From NCBI GenBank assembly GCA_963281255.1, contig OY725491.1, positions 3,162,001 to 3,226,000 of the forward strand: 64,000 bases of DNA, in the 5' to 3' direction. This document shows, piece by piece, positions 55,331 to 64,000 of the stretch. The position numbers and the translations under genes are program-made. Below the pieces are notes generated by a model. That model saw only the letters and a program-made list of their open reading frames with translations. It ran no database searches and was not told where the DNA came from. Source of the stretch: Aphrocallistes beatrix. Its lineage: Eukaryota; Porifera; Hexactinellida; Sceptrulophora; Aphrocallistidae. How positions within the stretch are numbered: the first letter of the stretch is position 1; each line of letters opens with the position of its first letter.

Positions 55331-56397
55331 CATAGCCTACTCTAATAATGTCTCACAGTAAAATAACCAAGGATGCGGTAATAGCCGAATGGATTTATAC
55401 ACGATTAACCTAAAATCGTTAACCATGCAGAATAGGCATTAAGAATGTATTACCAGCATATATAAACATGGTATCAAAGTATATATATCCGTTGTCAAAA
55501 TTTCGATTAGTCATCATATTCTTGCGCAACAGGTCATTTTAAGCCCTATTTTGGCAATTTTCTAAGCTGTTTTAAGCCTACTTCTAAATGTTATTAAGGT
55601 AGAATTTTTGTGTAGAACTAAGATTAGTACGAGTTGATTTGTAAAATTAAGAATTTTTTAATGGAATGTTGTTACATTCCTACGTTGCTATGGTGAATCA
55701 TTTTGATCAGTTTGAGCCGTATCCTGCAAACTGTAAGAACTAGATCTTCAAATCTGATCGTATTTGATAGGCAATTGGCTACTTCCTATTAGGTAATAAT
55801 ACAGTTTAAACTTCTAAATTCACAGACTATAGAGTTATGCAACAATTTAGTGTTTTGGTCACATTCTTAAAATCAAACCATAACTCAAAACTCGTTGAAT
55901 TTAGAAGTTCAAGTTGTATTATTACCTAATAGGAAATAGTCCATTGCCTATCAAACACGATCAAATTTGAAGACCTAGTTACTACAGTTTGCATGAAATG
56001 GCCCAAACTGACCAAAATGCTTCACCATAGCAACGCGGGAATGTAACAACATTCCATTGAAAAATTCTAAATTTTTCAAATCAACTCGTACTAAGCTTGT
56101 TTCTACACAAAAATCACACCTTAATACCATTTAGAAATAGGGTTATAACAGCTTAGAAAATCGCTAAAATTGTCCATAGAATGACCTGTTGCGCAATGAT
56201 ATGATGACTAATCGAAATATTTCCAACGGATATATATACTTTGATACCATGTTTATATATGCTGGTAATACATTCTTGATGCCTATTCTGCATGGTTAAC
56301 GATTTTAGGCTAATCGTGTATTAATCCATTCGGCTACTACTTCATCCCTAGTCTATGATTTTCAGTCTACTGTGAGGCATTATTAGAGTAGGCTATG
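55331..56397. mobile_element. Foldback element, copy 3 (family F)
   Basis: Very similar to copy 1 at 9917-10982, from CATAGCCTACTCTAATAATG to its inverse. GCTATACC follows at 56398-56405, matching 54261-54268. Confidence 0.88.
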
Positions 56398-57976
56398 GCT
56401 ATACCTAATCTATTCCTAACTTTTGAATATACAAAACCAAATGTTGAAAATATTCTCTCTATCCCAGCACTTGATGCCACACCTCCAAGAATTTGGCGGC
56501 AAAGTGTGATCATAGTATTACTCTCGAGATGATTGCTTTGAGAATCCCACCACGTAATGGGGGAGATTGTTTGTAAAAGTTCTTCTGTAAACATGAACGG
56601 TTTACTTTTGGCCCTGAAATTGATTACTGTAGCCAAACATTATGTATACTCCAGGCTACACAATTCTAATCCTGCATCGACCTCGCAATTTGATAAATTT
56701 CTACCCATGTACCTTGGATCAATTATGTTGGCTAAGTAGTGTGCAGTAGTTAGCGCCTGTTTGGAGCGTTGCTGTACTCTTTGTGTGACAACAAATGGTT
56801 GCGATGATTCCATCTCCTGCTCCAGTGCTTTCCAAACTTCAACAGCCTCACTCAGTTTGCAATTGTCACTCTGCACTTTATCAAGAGCTACAGCGATAGG
56901 CTTCATACGTCTGAGATAGTCTTCAGCGTTCCTCTTGATATTAATATCTCGCACTTTCTTTGCGATCATGCTGTCAATATTGTCGCGGTGTTCTTCGCAC
57001 ACTTTGAGGATCATTGCCCAGTTATCTTAAAGGTAACATTGAAGAGAATCCGCGAGAGTGTTCCAGTGAACTTCCTGTGGGAGCAGATGTTTTTACCGCC
57101 TGTAGAATTGTACTATGCAGCTGGGAGATGAGAATTCCGAAAATATTTCACAATTTGGATAATATGTTTCTTTACACTAGGTATTTCGACATCTTTGGCT
57201 AGAAGATTAAGGTAGTGTGCTGAACAACCATAGGATACTATGTTTGTTTCTGTAGTATGGCTATCAGATGCCACTTCTCGCCGCATTTTGACCATGTTTG
57301 ACGCGTTGTCAGTGACTAATGTACCTACTTTACAACCGTATCATTGTTCAGTTGATACCACAGCAGACATGACCACTTCTTGTAAATACTCAGCAGTGTG
57401 TGCATGCACTGTTGTATCGACAGTTTCTGTAAGATAGCTATCTCCATCGGATGTTGCCACTGACACGCAAATGACTGGCTCATTATGGATATTACTCCAT
57501 TCATCAACATCACGGACACATTATTTCCCGCAAGTTGTTCAGTATACTCTGATTGCATAGAATCGTAAAGTTCATCGAGTAGTCCATTGCTAACCTTGTC
57601 GATGATATCCAGGACGAACCATTGCCAGAAGTTTCAAAAATTCGGGATTTTCAAAAATGGAAAAGGGTGAATTGGTAGCAATGACAAAGCGTGCTATTTG
57701 GAGATCAATGGCGACTTTATCAGTTGTTGATGTATGTATAACATAGTTAGTGATATTTGACTATTTCTGTTTCTTTGTTTTTGGAGCTAAACTTATATTA
57801 GAGACACGTTTCTGGGGCAGAAACTGGATATTCGGCTGTAAGATGTCTGAATCGGCACTATCATCATTATTGTAGTATAGTTCCCACACTTCTTGCATGT
57901 TGCACGGCATCCAGCTTTACCAGCTACTCTTTGGTTCAAAATATTGCGATATAAAGTCACTCTTTCGTCCAGACAT
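56398..57976 (-). pseudogene. hAT transposase with BED zinc finger, decayed
   Basis: From ATG 57976: MSGRKSDFISQYF, then CRATCKKCG of a BED finger after a frame break; VAIDLQIARFVIATNSPFSI; NEPVICVSVATSDGDSYLT; VGTLVTDNASNMVKMRREV with a catalytic Asp; GCSAHYLNLLAKDVEIPSVK and IVKYFRNSHLPAA; HYLANIIDPRYMGRN; ITWWDSQ; SSAGIERIFSTFGFVYSKVR of the dimerisation domain. This is the ZBED-type hAT plan. At least five frame breaks. The foldback pair splits the last 20 codons from the rest. Not functional. Confidence 0.85.
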
Positions 57977-58016
57977 AATGAATCACAAGCGGCGAGATTA
58001 ACGATATATTATTAGT

Positions 58017-59295
58017 GGGAAAGCAGATTTTGATCGAAAACTAAAATCGGAATTTGATCGAAAATGGTAATTGGAAAATGGTCGAAAGTGAAAAAGGGAT
58101 TAAGTCGGAATTTGATCGAAAAGATCTCCGATGTCGGAAAATGATCGAAAATCAAATTCTACCAAATTTAGCTGAGAAGTAGAAAATCGGAATTTGGTCC
58201 GAAAAGCTCTCTGATGTTGGAAAATGATCGAAAATGGATTCTTTTGAAATGTGAGTATATTGTGGTGAATTAGTATGAATTCACAAAATGATAACAACCA
58301 TTGTTAGTAAATGAGTTGTTTTATCACACTGAACTTCATCTATTCGTTAGATACCTCACATTTATCAAATAATTTTAGAGAAAAAATATGGCCAAATGAG
58401 CGGAATCGTAGGCGTTTTGTGTAAGAAACAGTAGAAAAGCAAAGTGAAAGTGAGTATTTTCAGTTTGAAAGCAATTGCAATTTCAAGTGATTCTGGGCAT
58501 TTTAGAGTCGCTGTTGGTACAGTGACATTTTGAGAAAATATTTTCGATCATTTTCCGACATCGGAAACGTTCGATCAAATTCCGATTTTCCACTTTTCAG
58601 CTAAATTTGGTAGAATTTGATTTTCGATCAATTTTCCGACATCGGAGACAGGGCCGGCGACAGGGGGGGGGGGTAGCTTGGGGTAAAACCGGGGGGCCCG
58701 TGGTAAATAGGGCCCCCAGGTCGGCATGTAATAGTTTCTTTAGGATTTAAGATGCCCATTGTAATTGTGTCTTGTATGTACATAATAAGCTAGTATCACA
58801 ATATGAATTCCTTTGTTTCAGTTTTCACAAATAGAATAATTGCTATGATCAATATCACACTTAGCAAGCAAAGGATTCTGTCATTAATAAATTGTCATTA
58901 ATTTATTCCATTGTTTGAAACCTTATTATTAATCTGATTCCTTCACCACGATATAAAATATGGAATTATAGAAATTGCTCTATTTCAATTATTAAATATT
59001 TCAATATAAAGTCTATGTCCTACGTTCATAAATCAGGTGCGCAAAAACGTCAAGAGAAGCGGGTAAGAGATGAGGGGCCCGGCCAGAAATCTTACTAGGG
59101 GGCCCGTAAATTCTGTCGCCGGCCCTGATCGGAGAACTTTTCGATCAAATTCCGATTTTCAACTTTTCAGGTAAATTTGGTTGAATATTTGATTTTCGAT
59201 CATTTTCCAACATCGGAAAACTTTTCGATCAAATTCGAACATAACAGATTTTCGATCAAATTCTGACCCAATTTTCGATCAAAATCAGGCTACCC
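58017..59295. mobile_element. MULE-like MITE with 9-bp TSD
   Basis: Ends GGGAAAGCAGATTTTGATCG and inverse GCTACCC side; TTTTGATCGAAAA-type words recur throughout both arms. A perfect 9-bp duplication ATTATTAGT flanks it (58008-58016 and 59296-59304), which suits Mutator-like elements. A hAT MITE is nested inside. Located just upstream of the BED-finger hAT start codon. Confidence 0.8.
58649..59127. mobile_element. hAT-type MITE (479 bp), perfect 8-bp TSD
   Basis: CAGGGCCGGCGACAG ... CTGTCGCCGGCCCTG, flanked by ATCGGAGA on both sides (58641-58648, 59128-59135). A G-run of 11 bases follows the left end. No coding capacity. Confidence 0.92.
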
Positions 59296-59407
59296 ATTAT
59301 TAGTATCAATAATAGGCAGCCTTAGTATATATACGTACTATATATAAATATATCGAAGCCATTATTAAGTATTATCAACAATACTCTCTGAAGCTATCAC
59401 ACTTTTA

Positions 59408-59928
59408 TCCTTACTATTAAAACTCGATTAATCTATATTTACGAATTGATTGAAGAAACTGTCAGACCCAGAAAGCTGATTTTGGCATGTGGGAGTTTTT
59501 TGAGTATGGCTCCAGTAAGTTCTGAGCTCAGACGAAAATGTCCACTCATCATGGAATTATGAAGTCATTGTCACATTTTTAAAAGTTAAGCAATACAGTT
59601 ATTCGAGTATAACTCAGCCATTATAGGGGAGATAGAAGGCTGAAATTTTAAAAGAATCTGTATACTAACATACCTCACAAATGATGCAACTATCATCAAA
59701 AAAAATGACTCATCACTTTGTTATGGCGTCATCATTACTCATCAAAAATTTTCAAAATTGCTAAATTTGGTGATTTTTCGTGCGATATAGATTATAACAG
59801 TAGGACAGAGGTATTTAGAGATGTTATCTCCCTTATAATTAACCAATGTGACCCAAGGCGACCGAAAAGAGCCTCCGGCGGACAAAGTGTTCGCCAGCCG
59901 CGTAGCGCAAGCAAGCGAAGCGCGCTTG
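59408..59928 (+). mobile_element. Full-length Helitron-like non-autonomous copy (521 bp)
   Basis: A then TCCTTACTATTAAAACTCGA to the hairpin GCAAGCGAAGCGCGCTTG, then T. No TSD. Confidence 0.88.
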
Positions 59929-60375
59929 TCAAATAAAAAATATTGAAGAAATTTCTAAAAGGAAATATTTTCCAAAAAAATCAAATAACAGGATTTTGAT
60001 TTTTTTAAGTGATTTAAATCAAAACAACACTGATTAAAAATATGTTGGTTCAGATCAAACATCAAATTAATTTGAACCCTTCTTCTAATCTTAGTGCACT
60101 GGAAGTAAGCCTGCACCGATTGGTGATTCGATAGAACAGGATTTTCGAGACCCTAATGGCAATATATGCCAGTGTCGAAAATTTGTGACCAAAGTAAAGG
60201 ATTTAAGAATAAAAGTTAGACTTTACACACGATTAAGTAACAATCAACTATCACTTAGAGGGATGCGGCATTAGTTTTAATCCTTATGTAGACGTTAGTT
60301 CTAATTTCAATTTATAGACGTTAGTTCTACTACCAAAATTGGCATAAAGATGATATTGATAATTTTTTTCAGATT
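59929..60375. other. Spacer with a possible hAT end
   Basis: TTTTAAGTGATTTAAATCAAAACAACACTG-like sequence near 60005-60035 resembles a hAT terminal region (see 52617-52705). The remaining bases show nothing. Confidence 0.35.
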
Positions 60376-60590
60376 ATGCCACTAATGCACATGGCCCTAT
60401 TTAATTATAGATACAGAGAATGGAATAGATATGATTTGTTGCATTACATGCTTAAAAATTTGTGTGATCAATATAGTTACAGTAATGCATCTAAACAATG
60501 CAAATTTAAGCAATCACTAAGCAATATTCGTAATATTGTTTCAAACTTCTTAATTTGGAATGTCATACGAAATTTAATAGTATGTAAACA
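60376..60590 (+). other. Unrecognised ORF truncated by a Helitron-like copy
   Basis: About 72 codons from MPLMHMALFNYRYREWNRYD, with aromatic and basic residues and no known motif. The frame runs on into the repeat at 60591 and so is truncated or fortuitous. Confidence 0.25.
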
Positions 60591-61012
60591 CAGGCGCGAT
60601 TCGCTTACTTCCACTGCACGGCTGGCGGACATTTGGGTCCGCCGGAGCCGTCCTTCGGGAGCCTGGGCTCAGATTGATTAATAATAAGGGAGATCAAATC
60701 TCTAAATATGTCTGTCTTACTGTTAAAATCGATATCACTCGAAAAACAAACAAATTTGTCAATTTTTGAATTTTTGATGCGTGATGATGACATAATAACA
60801 GAGTAATCATTTTTTGATGATAGTTGATCACATGTAAATAATATTAATACACACAGTCTATTAAAATTTCATCCTTCTAAGCACCTAAAATGGCTGTGTT
60901 ATAGTTGAAAAATTGAAATAATAATAAAAAAGGTGACAATGACGTCATAATTCGATGATGAGTCAATATTTTGGTCTGAGGTCAGACTTAGTGGAGCCAT
61001 AACCAAAAAATA
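60591..61012 (-). mobile_element. Helitron-like copy, 5' end missing
   Basis: It begins with a degraded hairpin CAGGCGCGATTCGCTTACTT and continues backwards through CCGCCGGAGCCGTCCTTCGG to TGGAGCCATAACCAAAAA. Confidence 0.8.
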
Positions 61013-61652
61013 TTATTTATCAAATCAACACATCCAAGATAATTATTCTACATTAATAGTAATAGTAGTAAGTGATACAAAACCACACATACTCATATAT
61101 AAGTTGGGCTCTTGTCAATTATGAATTATCAAACCAGCCATCGTCCGAATATTATAGAAGGAAACTCTCTTTTAGACCTATTCTGGTTGAGTTTCAATGG
61201 CATTTATTCTAAATTTTTGCATCATATAATTTTCACAATGAAAAATCAACTGATAAATGCTTGAAAACCTATTTTATGCTATGTACTTGTAGTAATGAAG
61301 ATTGTGCAGATTTTAAAAAAGAAGGTTTGGGGTTAGATTCAGTAAATAGTCTATTGACATGGTTTCTTTCAGGGGGCATTTGCCCCCCTTGGAAATGACT
61401 TAAGTGTATGATTGAAAATGGCAATGCCCCCCCTATAGTTCTACAAACCTTCATTTGCCCCCCCTTACATAAAATCCTGAAAGAAACCCTGATTGATATC
61501 AAAATACTAGCGACACGAAGGTGATGCCAGGAGAGGCACAAGCTCAGGGAAAATGAAGGGTGCGCTACAGTGCTCGACATATCTGGTAGTTTGGTGGCGA
61601 TAGCAACCAAGAATTAACGATAAACCAACAAATTTTATGAATTACTGGTTAA
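61013..61652. other. Spacer with a small inverted MITE-like unit
   Basis: GGTTTCTTTCAGGGGGCATT near 61360 and AAATCCTGAAAGAAACCCTG near 61470-61490 are imperfect inverses enclosing GGGGGGCAAATG-type motifs in both orientations. It could be a decayed hAT MITE. Nothing else seen. Confidence 0.4.
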
Positions 61653-62900
61653 TTAAGGATACCACTCTCGAAAAACTTTGCCTGGCGTAAAAAAAACGCC
61701 AAAATATTATGTTCTTAATTTCATTGTATTACTGAGAGGTCTACCATCCGATAGTACTAGTTGGACGGTATTTATTTGGATTTTTACCCCCTAAAGTTTA
61801 ACGTTACTAAAAATTGAAAAATTATTGGAGGTTCTTGAAACATTCACCATATAGTTTTTAACCTATGTGATGAAACTTTACTTCTAGCACAAAGATTTAG
61901 AAGAAAGGTCAATTAAAATCCAAACAAAATAGCTCTATAAGGGAGTTCATTTACATAATGTTCGGGAAATCGCCTGTTTAATACATATATTTTTCGATCA
62001 TTGGATCAGAAATAAAATTCTGATCGTTTCAAGAAAGATTTTGTTCGGATCCGAACATTTGTTTTTGAGATATCGCATATTATAGGTAAATTTCGGGGAT
62101 AATATCTCTCTATGGTCCCGAAAGAGGCCGATGTCATATCTTAAAAACTATATTAAGATATATAATCTAATAATCTTAAATGAATGGATATATATGCGAA
62201 AATGTATAGGTTCTTCAAACAATCCTTTGTCAAAAAATATTTCTCAATTTATCATTGTTTTGATTGCAATACAAATTCTAAGGAGAACTTTGAATATATT
62301 AGAAATGGCGAATCTAATGATTAAATATGTATCCAAATATGGCTATTATGCTAAATAATGAATACAGTTGTCGTTAATAATGTGTACAGAAAAATTGGAG
62401 AACTTTTGATAATTATTTTGAAAGTTCTGGCGTTGGACCTGTGAGATTCGGTCGAAAAACCCCATTTAGGTTCCAAAAAGAGATATCTCTCTATCTCTGT
62501 AAATATAAGCCCAAATTCTTAGTTCTCACTTCCTAATATATTTTTGTGAGGGTACATATATGATTCATTAAAAATAATTGCACTACATCCTATGGAATGT
62601 AAGTTTTAGATTTTTGTCATATGATGACGCAGCATTTTTCGAAAATCCTAACTTGGAAACTAAGTCTTAGATTTTCGCTCTAACTTCCTAATATACTTTT
62701 TGGAAGCTTTTTATTCAAACGGAAAAAAAAGACTTTGAGACACTGTATTTCAAAAACAAGAATTGAGAATTAAAAACGGTTTGGAATGTGTAAGTATTTC
62801 TAGACGAAGATATGTGCCCACGCTTAACATCTCTTATAGCTCTACTTTTATCGTATGTTGTAAGTCAAATCATATGATTTTTCGCTGGTGGCATCCTTAA
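61653..62900 (+). mobile_element. TTAA-flanked element, short complete copy (family D)
   Basis: TTAAGGATACCACTCTCGAA to GCTGGTGGCATCCTTAA (1248 bp). Collinear with 35252-37176 with internal deletions. No credible gene. Confidence 0.75.
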
Positions 62901-64000
62901 TATCACGTTTTTAGAATTTGGTGGCTATTATCCACCAGAAAAAGTAGTTAGTGATTAAGATAGTCAACAACATATTTTTATTCTGTCGAGCAATCGCGCG
63001 CGGTGGAGCATCCTCGAATTCCAAGACAACTTAATTCATGAAAATCTTCTAAAAATGTTTGGTCATCATCTTATTTAGGATATAAGACGAACCACATATC
63101 CGAAATCAACCGTAAAAGGACAACAACAAAGAAAACATTTTCATTTGTCTTTTTTCTTTGTTGCTGTTCATTAAATACGTACTTCATTTGTGCCCCACAA
63201 GTGTTACCAAGCTAATCCAGCCCCAGATTCGAAACATTGTACTAAAGTGTTAGTTTGATATCTGCCAACCATGAGAAGGTCATTCAACAAGTAATATGTA
63301 TTTGTGAGCAAACCGACTATCAGTATTTGAATATCGGTTCTCAAATAAAATATCAGTACTTAGTCTTTAGGTGCTGAAACAAAATATAATATCTGGGTGC
63401 TAATTCAAAACTGTTCTGTATTGAAATTAAAAGAAATTAAAATTGACCTTGCCATATATTAATAACTTAGTCAAAATCTACTTCAATGGCAACTGTGTAC
63501 TTATCAAGGTTTGGAATAAATATAAATATATTTTTGTATGTGATGTATATTATAGACATTACTACAGTTTTGAAATTAATTCCTAAATTAAACTAATCGG
63601 ACCTAAAATCAGTTTTTCTGAATAGTTGTGCTGATATATTTCACGAACCGAAAACTTATACTCATGAGTATATTCACTTTTTAAATGTTTATATATTACG
63701 AAGAAAAACGAATTTTAGCATCTCATAAAGTACCATACATACAGTCTGGGTCGATCAATTCATCAAAGATTACAAACTGGACTTGAAGAATTACACTATA
63801 TTTGCTATATTTGAATGAACACATCCAAATACCCATCAATGTATTTTTCATCTCAAATACCTATTCTCATGTAATAGTAAAATATGACTTGTGCCATTTT
63901 GTGTCACTGATTGCAATCATGTATCATGGCAGGAACAGAGGGCAAATCGCATCGGGTATCGAAGATTGATAATCTTAAATTCTGGAGTTATTAATTGAAT
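62901..64000. other. 1.1 kb without assignable features
   Basis: AT-rich, short frames only. No repeat end or domain recognised. Confidence 0.4.

Noticed and set aside
52617-60035. One 7.4-kb hAT element bounded by the two GATTTAAATCA-rich patches
   Set aside because: Plausible, since the BED-finger hAT lies between them, but the ends are imperfect and no 8-bp duplication matches, so I kept only the parts as features.
61269-61610. 113-codon minus-strand frame
   Set aside because: It runs through a small inverted MITE-like unit with G/C runs and has low-complexity composition without a domain.
62980-63060. Minus-strand reading EFEDAPPRAIARQNKN as a possible gene fragment
   Set aside because: Short, surrounded by stops, and not matched to any family I know.

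Overview
This window reads as nuclear DNA of an animal, most likely an AT-rich invertebrate genome; I cannot name the species. The reasons are the A/T-rich, stop-dense background, GT-AG intron signals, the absence of bacterial gene packing, and a transposon mix typical of metazoans: Helitron Rep/helicase, mariner, Tc1, pogo-like, several hAT lineages, PIF/Harbinger, MULE, Ty3/gypsy and a KDZ/HMGXB3-like element. I found no intact host gene, rRNA, convincing tRNA or CRISPR array. Almost every readable reading frame is a decayed transposon gene, and most of the rest is non-autonomous repeat DNA.

Layout. 0.6-5.7 kb: a perfect 27-bp inverted pair encloses a broken KDZ-like gene (+) and a convergent multi-exon C48 (Ulp1-like) protease gene with a PHD-like zinc finger (-), a candidate two-gene transposon. 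5.7-8.2 kb: a Tc1 N-terminus, a Helitron fragment and a gypsy pol remnant. 8.8-11.1 kb: a Harbinger fragment split by a TIR element that carries a small spliced ORF and is itself split by a 1.07-kb foldback element. 11.1-13.0 kb: a GC-rich hAT relic and a Tc1 relic. 14.3-18.1 kb: gypsy gag-protease interrupted by a hAT element (8-bp TSD), which is interrupted by a Helitron-like non-autonomous element. 18.5-20.6 kb: a mariner and a ZMYM1-like hAT. 21-33 kb: MITEs, minisatellites, a MULE relic and a head-to-head Helitron-like pair. 33.4-34.4 kb: a Helitron helicase C-terminus fused to an OTU domain. 34.9-37.5 kb: a long-TIR element with a TTAA-flanked element nested inside it. 37.5-42.3 kb: tandem Helitron-like copies and a repeat present twice. 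42.3-47.3 kb: an autonomous-type Helitron with coiled repeats, HUH Rep and Pif1-like helicase, broken by several frameshifts and stops. 47.4-52.6 kb: MITEs inside a TTAA-flanked element, and a Tc1 split by a hAT relic. 52.7-54.0 kb: a nearly intact mariner. 54-60 kb: a BED-finger hAT split by paired foldbacks, followed by a MULE-like MITE holding a hAT MITE. 60-64 kb: repeats and unannotatable AT-rich DNA.

The elements do not act as a host pathway. What links them is insertion order. Target-site duplications and empty sites visible here date several insertions relative to each other, and the leader of the autonomous Helitron resembles the leaders of the abundant hairpin-ended non-autonomous copies, suggesting it mobilised them.
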